From the NCBI GenBank assembly GCA_030248225.1, contig JASANE010005281.1, forward strand, positions 35,980 through 99,979: 64,000 bases of DNA. The letters are read 5' to 3'. Source of the stretch: Trileptium ribeirensis. Lineage: Eukaryota; Nematoda; Enoplea; Enoplida; Thoracostomopsidae. Each line of letters begins with the position of its first letter. Position 1 is the stretch's first letter. Positions 25,259 through 33,529 of this stretch are shown in pieces. The translations under genes and the position numbers were made by a program. A model generated the notes under the pieces. The model saw only the letters and a list, made by a program, of their open reading frames with translations. It ran no database searches and was not told the DNA's origin.

Positions 25259-26180
25259 TTGAAGGTATCAGATTATTTAAATTTACTTAGGCTGTATAGG
25301 GTCACGTCCTGGATCAATCGATTTAGCTACAACTGTCGTCACAAGGATCGACGAATTGGCTCGTTATCATCAAACAAAATTGCGGAATCTCGAAATTTTT
25401 GGAATCACTATATTCAACAAACGACTTTTCCATACATGTTTAGTACGCAAAACCCAAAGACCCATCAAAATACATATGTTAATTTTAATACTTTTATTGA
25501 CTCTGATGGATTTCTAAAATGTGCCGGTCGCTTCGAACAAGCCGATGTCGAGGACAGTGCCAAATTTCCAATTTTACTGCCCAAAAACCACCCATACACA
25601 GACTTGGTTATCAGGTATTGCCACGAAAGTCTTTATCATTGGGGGATATCACATACATTAGCACAATTTCGTACCCAATACTGGGTTATTCATGGTCGTG
25701 GTCACGTCAAGCGGATAATTAATGGCTGCAGGGTATGCAAAGCAGCACATGGAGGCCACTTTCGTGCACCACCATTCCCGCCTCTGCCTGATATCAGAGT
25801 GACTCAATTCAAACCTTTTACATGGGTTGGGGTAGAATATTTGGGTCTACTTTACGTAAATGCGGCCACAGGAAGTTATAAAATTTGGGTTTGCTTATTT
25901 ACATGTGCCGTGATCAGAGCTATACATCTTGAAGTGGTGGACGACTTGACGGTAGTTCAGTTTATTTTTTGTCTTCGTCACTTTATCTCACTTCGTGGAC
26001 TGCCTGTATCTTATAGTCTCAGATAACGCAAAACATTTTCACGCCGCAAATAAAACTCTAACCAATGTGTGGTCAAACATACAACAAAGCGGTGAGGTGC
26101 AAAACTTTGCCATCTCGCGCGGGATCTCGTGGTGATTTACCACTGCACTAGCGCCGTGGACGGGCGGCTTTTATGAACGT
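25259..26180 (+). pseudogene. pol: BEL/Pao integrase: H2C2 domain and core
   Basis: In the frame beginning at 25259, VTSWINRF (residues 15-22) is followed by the H2C2 zinc-binding domain: H122, H127, C157, C160 (GCRVC). The core begins at about 188, but the first catalytic aspartate is replaced by glutamate (VGVEYLG, E193). After a +1 slip near 26010 the core continues in the next frame with SDNAKHFH (second Asp present). A TGA follows at about 26133, then APWTGGFYERMVG (catalytic Glu present). The integrase therefore lacks one catalytic Asp and is split by a frameshift and a stop. Confidence 0.85.
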
Positions 26181-26876
26181 ATGGTTGGAATTGCAAAGCG
26201 CGCCATCAAAAAATCGCTTGATCGAAGACGTGTTACAAAGACGGAGCTCCAAACGGTGCTAGCCGAGATCATAGCTGTCGTAAATTCCCGACCTTTGGTA
26301 TACTCAGAAGCAACGCCTTCTGGGACACCGCTGACCCCTTCACACATTCTTGCAGGGCCACATCAACCGATACCACGGTTTCCACTAGTCAATAGCGGAA
26401 CATCAGAGACTAAACTACAAACAACGGGATATACCTTAGTCCAAACTTGGAAAAGTATTCAATCATTATTAGATTCTTTTTGGAAAAGTTGGCGTAATGA
26501 ATATCTCTTGGGTCTTAGATCAGGATCTTACCAGTCCAAGCAAAGAAATACTGTCAATTCTGTGCCATCCGTTGGAGACATAGTTCTAGTTAAAGATCAT
26601 CTTCCTCTGTGTCACTGGCAGATGGGATTAATTGTGTCAACCCGAGAGAGCGCGGACGGTCATGTTCGGTCCGCATGTTTGAGACTTCCGAACAACGAAA
26701 CCATTAACAGACCAGTAAAATCGTTGTATCCACTTGAAATTTCATCGGAAGAAACACGTGCTTTAGGTAGAATTCACAATAATCCTCCTAAACAGCCTTT
26801 AGCTAAACGTGTTCTTAACACACAAGTAAATCCGCAAATTGATTCGGAAGTTTCTGATCGTTCCGAGGACTTATAA
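26181..26876 (+). CDS. pol: BEL/Pao integrase C-terminus and DUF5641-like domain
   Basis: Continuation of the integrase. MVGIAKRAIKKSL follows the catalytic Glu helix, then NSRPLVY and PLTPSHILAG, the conserved end of the BEL/Pao integrase core. From about residue 95, FWKSWRNEYLLGLR, VGDIVLVKD, and NRPVKSLYPLE match the DUF5641 (chromo/SH3-like) tail of this superfamily. The listed start is where the frame becomes uninterrupted, not a true start codon. The frame stops with TAA at 26874-26876. Confidence 0.85.
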   Translation: MVGIAKRAIKKSLDRRRVTKTELQTVLAEIIAVVNSRPLVYSEATPSGTPLTPSHILAGPHQPIPRFPLVNSGTSETKLQTTGYTLVQTWKSIQSLLDSFWKSWRNEYLLGLRSGSYQSKQRNTVNSVPSVGDIVLVKDHLPLCHWQMGLIVSTRESADGHVRSACLRLPNNETINRPVKSLYPLEISSEETRALGRIHNNPPKQPLAKRVLNTQVNPQIDSEVSDRSEDL

Positions 26877-26880
26877 TTTT

Positions 26881-26897
26881 AATCTTAATACTTACAG
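26881..26897 (+). promoter_or_regulatory. Possible splice acceptor before the third ORF
   Basis: AATCTTAATACTTACAG at 26881-26897, just after the pol stop and 74 bp before the ATG of the extra ORF. It is pyrimidine-containing and ends in CAG, as expected if the third ORF were expressed from a spliced subgenomic RNA like env-like ORFs of some LTR elements. Inference only. Confidence 0.25.
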
Positions 26898-26952
26898 GCT
26901 ATACATCCACACAATGAACATACGTTAACCAATCACGCTGTCATCAGCTCAC

Positions 26953-27984
26953 GTGCTTTCGCGGCTACGCATGCATAACACCCCACTGCAATTGGGCGAC
27001 TTAAAATTTAGCTCAATGGAGAAGATAAGATATTATGTAATGTTGGTACAAGAAGGCAACCGAAACCTAGCTCGTCGGCTCGAGGTGAACACGCTGTTAG
27101 ATCAAACTCCTGGCGACATCGCAGCTTTGGTGAAGTCCCACGGTGGAGCAACAAGTGCGGAAGGGACCTTTCTTGCACCATCTGTGCTCGCAGATTTAAT
27201 GCTATATATTGTTATTCAACAACCACTCAGCCCGTTTGCTACGGTTTTTATGAAAATTTTCAATTCAACGTCAGATCCTGTCAAGGACATACGGTCTGTG
27301 CAATGTACCGCAAAACGGGAGTCGATTTGGTCGTGCGGACTCCTACGTAATGAAGTTCACGCGCGCAAGGAACAATTCGGTTTTAATTGTTACGGAAAAT
27401 TATTGGATGATCTGTTAAAACGAGTAGCTGGTAATAATTATAATTGGAATATTTATCCCGTCCAAAATTTATTACACATACAACAAGCTCCCACAGTCGG
27501 CTACACCCGAATTGTTCTTTTATTATCAGACAGCATGAGTCCACACATTGATACGGTGAAGGGTGGTCACGGTGAGATACTGTCCGGGGCCCGCTATGAG
27601 GATACAGCTTATATCATTGGAAGTCGCAATTTTCGGTTTCGTGACTTCAACACGGTTGTCATTCATTGCGGCATCAACGATGCTCAGAAATCAAAGGAGT
27701 GGCGACATAACTCATGGCGTACCATCCAAGCTGCTCTAATACAACGGTTGGGCGATCAGGTTGGTTCAAATATTATAATAAGTGCAGCTATTCCACACAA
27801 GGATGCGCCTGTGGCTACAAAATATACCCTATAGATCAATAAACAATTCCAGGGCGCAGCAATATCAGTGATAAACTGGCAGGAGCGTTATGGGATCGAA
27901 CCCTTCACTCCAACGATGTACGATGAACAGGGATTTCATCTAAATCGCGGTACTGGGCATGTATCGTCAAAGATCTTCGAATGA
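26953..27984 (+). CDS. Extra ORF of the BEL/Pao element: KilA-N-like plus SGNH hydrolase-like domains
   Basis: The open frame runs from 26953 (GTG; first ATG at 26971) to TAG 27832-27834, then stays open in the same frame for 49 more codons to TGA 27982-27984. Residues about 20-105 resemble a KilA-N DNA-binding domain, best at its end: GTFLAPSVLADLML (71-84) and SPFATVFMKIFN (93-104), like the family's G-T-[WY]-[VI]-x-P-x-L-A ... S-P-x-F-A pattern. Residues about 185-293 resemble an SGNH/GDSL hydrolase: LLSDSMS (block I, 190-196), CGIND (block III, 239-243), and after the TAG, GFHLN (block V His) with Q where the catalytic Asp usually lies. Predominantly soluble: no signal peptide or TM, so it is not a typical Env. 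The composition matches the element. Function is not known; domain assignments come from motif reading, not a search. Confidence 0.55.
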
Positions 27985-28080
27985 TACAAGTTGCGTTTTG
28001 TGATGTTCCGAAATCTCAAAGGAGAAACGCATCCGGTTACTTCGATTAGGTTATAAACTGTTACCTTAGCCTATCAATAC

Positions 28081-28281
28081 GTGCGAGACAATCGTGTGTC
28101 TCAATAACAATTCAATTATGTGCGAGCAAATCATGCCTTTCTGCTAAATACATTTCGGCTAAATGTGAGAGTCAATCGCATATCTTGCCACTTCGCCAGG
28201 CTGTGAACCAATTCGATTCCATCTGCGTGTTAGTCAATCACATGCTACACTATAACTTCGTCTGTGTGTGAGTCAATCACA
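28081..28281 (+). repeat. Five irregular direct repeats in the 3' region of the Pao element
   Basis: A GTGxGAGxCAATCxCAT-like motif recurs at 28081, 28120, 28165, 28227 and 28265 with spacings of 38-62 bp (for example GTGAGAGTCAATCGCAT and GTGTGAGTCAATCACA). The copies differ most in the first unit. They lie between the extra ORF and the expected 3' end of the element and could be part of a 3' UTR or LTR U3. Confidence 0.5.
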
Positions 28282-28426
28282 GGTCAAATTTGGAACATAA
28301 AGTGGAATAAATTGAAGAAAATTCAATAGAAACATTACTTTTGATTATTCAGGGAACTCACATTTTTCGGGGGAATGTCAAAGATTCTTGATCTTTTGAT
28401 GAATATGAATAAATATTTTGCATAAT

Positions 28427-28651
28427 TTACGTAATAGTAGTAGCTAGCACAAAGGAAGGTGAAAGGGATTGGGAGAGCACGGGTTTAGGAAAAAAGGAAG
28501 TTGGATATTGTGAGGATGTATATTTAACTTTGTTGTTTTGAAGTTTTGGTAAATACATAATTTCTTGTTGTTTGTGATTACAACACAACAACACTACTAA
28601 ACTAAAAGCTACAAAAAACAAAGACAAAGAAGCAACAATCATAACGTTGTC
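28427..28651 (-). CDS. Candidate terminal exon with a transmembrane helix (Ly6-like gene)
   Basis: Minus strand: acceptor GGAATTGTGCAG, then 2 nt completing a codon, then an open frame to TAA at 28427-28429. The exon encodes one strongly hydrophobic helix, NVMIVASLSLFFVAFSLVVLL, followed by CC, a basic/polar stretch and a Ser/Pro-rich tail of about 45 residues. This fits a single-pass type I protein. Its 2-nt start phase fits the 1-nt end of the cysteine-rich exon at 29828-29929 and a possible GTATAA donor after the exon at about 29413-29561. No family signature in the cytoplasmic tail. Confidence 0.35.
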   Translation of the reverse strand, partial: DNVMIVASLSLFFVAFSLVVLLCCNHKQQEIMYLPKLQNNKVKYTSSQYPTSFFPKPVLSQSLSPSFVLATTIT

Positions 28652-28689
28652 TGCACAATTCCACACGTAATGCCAAAAAATATTAAATC

Positions 28690-29400
28690 TAAACTTATAT
28701 ATTAAATATTAAATCCAAAAATAATATCTTAAATTTCTTTGCTATGTAATGCACGATATTTGACATGCTGTTTAGACCGTTCGGTTTTATCACCGTGTAC
28801 GCAGCGCATGCTTTATGCGCACAGGTCTTAGTATTTTTTAGTGGGATTAGATTGGGGGTCTCCCAGGGCTCCCAAGACCCTCTTTGGCTACGCCCTTGTC
28901 CGATAGCTAGCAAACTCGTTTAGTGCATAGTCAGTTGTAACGATGCATTGCATTGAGAACAAATTTCCTCATGTGAAACCGGGGGACGTATTAAGTTGTG
29001 ACCCCAAGCAGGACGGGCCAGAGCACTTAACTTCACTTCGCATGAACGAATATGTTTCCCTTATTTATATGATAATTTTCGGAAGACACCGGGCAGGGGG
29101 ATAGCTTGTGTAATGTGCCGATTCATTCCATCTTGTTTGGAAACAATGTTGCCTTATTTCGTGCTTATAACCATTATACGTCTTCAACTACTGTGCATGC
29201 CATAACTGTTATACGTCTTTGACAACTGTGGGTACCATTCCGGTGGGAAAACGTAGGCCTTGGGTCTTCTTCTTATCATGTCTGTAATATGTATGTGTTG
29301 TGTAATCTGTTTACCTCATATATACATTTCGTGTGTTTACGATGCCATAATTCTGTGTATATTGGTTTAAATGTTTGTATTGTGTGAAAGAAATATAATA
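28690..29400. other. Intron-like sequence with GC-rich repeat fragments
   Basis: No coding evidence. A short GC-rich fragment at 28850-28910 (GGGGGTCTCCCAGGGCTCCC) and another at 28978-29030 resemble the dispersed GC-rich repeats. Confidence 0.35.
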
Positions 29401-29412
29401 GATATTTTTATG

Positions 29413-29561
29413 GTTTATACAAAGATGTAGTTTATTAGTCAAAATGAGCACTGGGATGTCTTGGGCATCAAAGCATTTTGACGGAAAACATAGCCGGTTA
29501 GTGACAATTCGGCTAACATGTGTATTTCTGCGTGCGCACGGTTCAAATATCTTGTTTTCCA
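29413..29561 (-). CDS. Candidate exon, second half of a cysteine-rich domain
   Basis: Minus strand: a good acceptor (ATAGCTTCTTACAG) ends at 29562. The frame opens with a 2-nt partial codon (TG) that completes the 1-nt end of the exon at 29828-29929. Encoded residues include FEPCARRN and RLCFPSKCF, three cysteines that could be the later cysteines of a three-finger fold. The 3' boundary is uncertain: a GTATAA donor near 29412 gives the right phase for the TM exon, but a shorter exon with a weaker donor is also possible. Confidence 0.3.
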
Positions 29562-29689
29562 CTGTAAGAAGCTATATCCAATACTATGTGTCTTAAATAA
29601 TGTGTTTTCAACAAGATGTCAGGCACAGTGCCGACGATATAAAATATCCTCAACCAATGACGGCTATCCCTAAAAGTGGAAGATGAGCA

Positions 29690-29790
29690 TAATTTTCTTT
29701 AGTTCTTACCCCCAGATCTTGACTTTTTAGGGGGGATGCAACCCATTCGTCCCCGCCGGAACCGCCGCCCGTGTACTCAGCGTTTTGGGT
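29690..29790. repeat. GC-rich repeat fragment
   Basis: GC-rich stretch (TTAGGGGGGATGCAACCC and CCCGCCGGAACCGCCGCCCG) immediately beside the cysteine-rich exon; similar in style to the dispersed GC-rich repeats. Confidence 0.35.
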
Positions 29791-29827
29791 TGAGGTAAAT
29801 CATAAACACGTAAACATAATAACTCAC

Positions 29828-29929
29828 GATTTAGCATTCCAGATTTCTTATAACACTGAACACCTTCACAGGTGTCGCCGTTGCAGTCTTCATTTAATCC
29901 GGCGCAGTCATAACATTTGAGGCATGATA
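29828..29929 (-). CDS. Candidate Ly6/uPAR-like cysteine-rich exon
   Basis: Minus strand: acceptor TTTAAGTATTTTAG, then 102 nt open in one frame (2 nt, 33 codons, 1 nt), then a strong donor GTGAGT. It encodes CLKCYDCAGLNEDC and NGDTCEGVQCYKK: seven cysteines in 24 residues, with the LKCYxC start and C-x4-C-x4-C spacing typical of the first finger region of three-finger (Ly6/uPAR/CD59/activin-receptor ectodomain) proteins. Such proteins are extracellular and GPI- or TM-anchored. The signal-peptide exon, expected at higher coordinates and ending with 1 nt, was not found. Alternatives are another short disulphide-rich ectodomain. Confidence 0.45.
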
Positions 29930-30949
29930 CTAAAATACTTAAACAACGTCGAGAAAAGTTATTGAGAATGTGATCTATACGTGCTTTAATCCATGAATAG
30001 GAATTTTCACAGTGTGACTACGTTCTCATGAAACCGACAGTTGTATTTTATACTTGCTGTTGCATAGGTTGTCGGCGGACGCTAGTGAGTCTGATGTCTG
30101 GATCTGTGCATTTTCGTCGTGTGGTTTTACACGTTCTCTTTCATGAGAGCCCGTTGTGTAAGCTCCTATTTCTTTCTTATTATTATAGAACCGGTGATAT
30201 GGTATCGTTTTCGACTTTAGCAAGACTGTGTTTTACAGCGAAAAGCTCAAAAATGTGTCATGAGTAGTCATTATGCCGACAGTTTATCAAAGTCTATTGA
30301 TTTAAATACAGTTGTACTATGGAAATATAGCCTAAAGTGTTATAACTCATCAACTAACATGCCAAACAATATTTTGTTTACATTTTTCTGTCATTTTTGA
30401 TTTCTTTTAGCGTTTTCAACAGTTTGTTTTCTTTTGACAAAGTTCGGCCTTAAAAACTAAAATAGAGAAATAATGGATTGCTTTTTTCTCGCGCCCAACA
30501 CAAAAAAAAATAAGCGTGAATTATTTATGTGAGACGCAAAAATGGGTTTGACCGATATTATAATTAATATTGTTCAATATGCAATATATACCAAAAAAGT
30601 TTTAGCCAAAATCCAACGTAAATGATACGTAAAATCCGACATAAGTGAGCACAATAGTGGTTATAGTTACAAATTGCGGAGATATTACCTTAATGCATTA
30701 AAATATGTTACTGATTTAGTCTAGATACTTGTATGTAAATTTACAGAATATCTTTATTCATATTGCTGTGTAATAGTTAAATTAGGTCACATCTCATGTA
30801 ATCAGACGCTGTTTTCACAGATTGTAGACAATAAGACATTTTGCGGGCGGCAGATTATTTCTGGAACACAGAGACCTTATTTAAAATATATTTCTTAACA
30901 TCAAGTCAGTACTCATTTCAACGAATTGACGAAGTTTTTGCGGTGTAGT

Positions 30950-31194
30950 TGAGTGATACTTATGGAAGCTGCGTCTCTAAACCTTTCATACGATGCGATT
31001 TTGTAGCTGTACTGAAGAGTCTGCTGCAGCTTGACATATTTAATGACTTGATGCTTCGCAGGGTTACGTTTCAATCACGAGCAGACAACATATATCCAGG
31101 GAAAATTTGTAATTATGGAGCGGATATCAGTGGTTATGTAAACCATAGAGTGTACCCTTTCTTAAAGCTTCATTTCGAAAATCTAGAACAATAA
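30950..31194 (+). CDS. Unrecognised open frame
   Basis: A + strand frame of about 80 codons ending at TAA 31192-31194, entered after a possible acceptor GCGGTGTAG. It has moderately complex composition but no recognisable domain, signal or partner exon. It may be a terminal exon or chance. Confidence 0.2.
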
Positions 31195-31345
31195 CTAATC
31201 CGAAACTAGCTGTTCAAATATATGCATCAATTCACGTTTTACTAATTGTATAGTGTTAAAATCTTAAAGATCATTATATTTATTAAAAATTACACATATA
31301 TAGATACATAATTGATAAAAAATTATCGATAGGTGCTAAATCCTC

Positions 31346-31720
31346 TTATATCTGATTGTAGGTTTCTATTGTAATGCAAAAATTGTTCCAGGTTAACTTT
31401 TTCAGAAGGGTTCTGAATGATTTAGTATTCGGCGATTGAATTAACGGCTTACCATAGACGTACTCGGTTGGTTCCATGCTCATAACGCGGACAAAAGTAT
31501 TTTTTAATATATTTGTTTTAAATTTCCTTTTTATCAATTTTTTTGAATGACCTCTAGTTCGGACAACGTCAGAAACAACCAAATGATCGCTGACAGGCAT
31601 CAACATTATTGTACAGACATTTATATACCATAACAAGATCTAAATGCAAACGATGTAACCAGGTACACACTATATCGCTAAACAAAAGAGGGGCAGCTAG
31701 GGAAAAAACTTTAGGGCGCG
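31346..31720 (-). pseudogene. CR1-like LINE, C-terminal end of ORF2
   Basis: Minus strand. LHRLHLDLVMVYKCLYNNVD is followed, after a one-frame slip, by SDVVRTRGHSKKLIKRKF and NILKNTFVRV. The pattern R-L-x-x-D-L-x-x-x-Y-K ... R-T-R-G-H-x-x-K-L ... x-x-F-x-x-R-V is the characteristic C-terminus of CR1/Jockey-group reverse transcriptase ORFs. The sequence then decays toward 31346. The RT catalytic core that should precede it is missing. Confidence 0.7.
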
Positions 31721-31849
31721 ATAAGGTTAACACGCGGGCCACCTCCTGTGGGGGTGATAAGGGTGAAGATACATAAGGGTGATATAGAAGATTTACTATA
31801 AGAGTATCGGGTCTGAGGTAAGAAAACAACGAAAGAAATATTATAACTA

Positions 31850-32195
31850 TACGCTTAGAAGCGATCATAGCGCAAGAGAAATCACCATCAACGAAACCAA
31901 CGCAGACAAGAAAGGACCGCTCAAGGAAGCCACAAGAGGCGCCAAACAACAGACAGGGGACGAGAAGGGAGGCCAACGACCACCCTCAACGACCAGAGCA
32001 CAGCCACTTGTGAAGGGGGTGATGGACTATAAGGGTGATACAGTTTGACATCTGGCCCCCGACATGATAACAATAAAAAGAAAAGGACATAAAAAAAAAA
32101 AAAAAAAACCAAAAAAAAAAAAAAAAAAAAACCAAAACCAAACACAACACCCAAAACAACCAAAAAAACACAAACCACAAAAAAAAGAGGCGCGA
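31850..32195. other. T-depleted islands inside the CR1-like LINE
   Basis: At about 31865-32010 the + strand is A/G/C with few T; at about 32083-32187 it is nearly pure A and C with one T, including A-runs of 18 and 20. Between them lies (A)AGGGTGATA-type repetitive sequence. The 145- and 135-codon minus-strand open frames here are readings of this low-complexity DNA. Confidence 0.55.
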
Positions 32196-32214
32196 CAAGG
32201 CGACCTGCCTCCTG

Positions 32215-32370
32215 AGAATGGGATCGATTCATAATTTTTGCGGGCAGTTCGAATAGCAAAGAAATAGGTCGATGGTTAGTGGGATCGGACGCGGAGGGCC
32301 GTCTCCTGCTTATAAACAGCAACAACGTCCGAACACAACCATGAATTAGGCACAACATTATTTACAAAAG
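32215..32370 (-). pseudogene. CR1-like LINE, start of the reverse-transcriptase domain
   Basis: Minus strand encodes SASDPTNHRPISLLFELPAK, matching the [KS]-x-D-P-x-N-[YH]-R-P-[IV]-S-L opening of non-LTR reverse transcriptases. Together with the C-terminal piece at 31346-31720, on the same strand and in the correct order, it indicates one LINE. Everything between (fingers, palm, YADD) is absent or replaced. Confidence 0.6.
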
Positions 32371-32439
32371 ACTGTTCAAAAATGTGGGACAATGGGTAAC
32401 TCTAAACATCTCGAAGTTGTTTCGAAAATTGTGAAAATC

Positions 32440-32640
32440 ACCAGGTACACACTATTGCGGGGGGCGGCCCCGGGCTCGATAGGCCACCTCCGGGAAAGGG
32501 GAGAAAAAGGGGAACAAATGAAGGGGGAACAAAGGGGACAGGGGGAAACGGCGCGAAAGGCGACCGCCCCGAGAAGGGAGGATAAGGCGACTCAAAAACG
32601 CAGGAGGGCCGTCTCCTCCCAGAACAGTAAATGTTTGAAA
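32440..32640. other. Purine-rich T-depleted island
   Basis: Begins with CCAGGTACACACTAT (also present at 31659-31673, where it lies in the LINE) and then runs through about 135 bp of G/A-rich sequence with very few T. It contains GGAGGGCCGTCTCC, which also occurs at 32295. It looks like a corrupted second copy of adjacent repeat sequence. Confidence 0.45.
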
Positions 32641-32987
32641 GAATAAAATATATATAAAAATAATTGAAATAGGAGTATAGATCGTGTACAGCATATCAAT
32701 TTTATATAAAATGTAATATTACTTGCCTTTTGCTACGTCACATGTCAGTGTCAAAATGAATATGCCAATTCCAGTGCTCAAAAAGATGAGGTAACAATAC
32801 ATCATCAAAAAACAACCATTTGCTGAAAAAATAACAACAAAATCAAAAAAATATAAAAAATAAATTAAGGAAACGCACAAAGAAATAAATAAATTTCAAT
32901 AAAAAAAAAGATAATTCAGATCTAAGTTCTTAACTCCTGAAAACAAAACAATTTAAAAAACAAGACTACCCTGTCGGAAACACATAC

Positions 32988-33035
32988 TATGTGTCAAGAA
33001 CTTTCGTTTCAAAACGGTAATCTAAAAGTTTTCTT
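32988..33035 (-). CDS. Candidate 48-nt micro-exon
   Basis: Minus strand: very good acceptor (CATTCTTCTTTTAG), 48 nt open in one phase (1 nt, 15 codons RKLLDYRFETKVLDT, 2 nt), donor GTATGT. Its length is a multiple of three, so skipping would keep frame. No neighbouring exon in the matching phase was established; a chance combination is possible. Confidence 0.25.
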
Positions 33036-33283
33036 CTAAAAGAAGAATGTCAAGAGTAGTCAGAATGCCTTGCAATCAACAATAGAATTTTGCCTGTACT
33101 ACATAAAGTTACTTAAATATAAACCTCCAATTAACTCAACAATTTTTATGGTGAAACATGTCAAATTATTTATTGAGTATTTGCAGATATATGCTGTCTT
33201 ATTGAAATAGCATAAATGTAATCAGACTGGTAAATTCGATCTCGTATTGAATAATTTCAATTTGTGCATCTTCGGAATTCCTA

Positions 33284-33460
33284 AATTTTTCATCTCGATT
33301 GTAGTCAACAAATCCGACACGTTTGCTGCATGTCATTTTGCCTGGCATGCAGACCACAGATTCATCAATTTGAAAATCTGTATGTTTTTCATCTCAATTG
33401 TAGTAGAAATCTGATATGTTTGCTGCATGTCATTTTTGCCTGGCATGCAGACTCCAGTGA
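33284..33460 (+). repeat. 97-99 bp tandem duplication with a palindromic element
   Basis: TTTTCATCTC(G/A)ATTGTAGT to TGCCTGGCATGCAGAC occurs twice, about 97-99 bp apart (landmarks GTTTGCTGCA at 33321 and 33418). Each copy carries CTGCATG...CATGCAG, able to form a hairpin. A short (CAGTG)n run follows at about 33496-33520. Confidence 0.7.
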
Positions 33461-33529
33461 GTCGGTATAAAGCTTAAGGTTCATGACTATAAGAACTCTG
33501 CAGTGCAGTGCAGTGCAGCTAAAGCAATC

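Larger units (their letters stand above)
21393..28400 (+). mobile_element. BEL/Pao-type LTR retrotransposon, degenerate
   Basis: Order of domains on the + strand: leader (21393-21533), Gag with DUF1759 (21534-22691), zinc knuckles, aspartic protease, RT and RNase H (22538-24982), H2C2/integrase core (25259-26180), DUF5641-like tail (26181-26876), then an extra ORF (26953-27984) and a 3' region with irregular direct repeats (28081-28281). DUF1759 plus DUF1758-like protease, Pao RNase H and DUF5641 are diagnostic of BEL/Pao. At least four frameshifts and one in-frame stop in pol, plus active-site changes, show it is not autonomous. A possible primer-binding-like TGGCGGATTTGATTACG begins at 21394. 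No matching LTR pair was identified, so both outer limits are uncertain. Confidence 0.85.

Noticed and set aside
31921..32358. 145-codon minus-strand frame with a poly-Phe/Val centre
   Set aside because: The centre is poly-A/CA on the + strand. Only the small RT-opening portion (about 32215-32370) is real homology.
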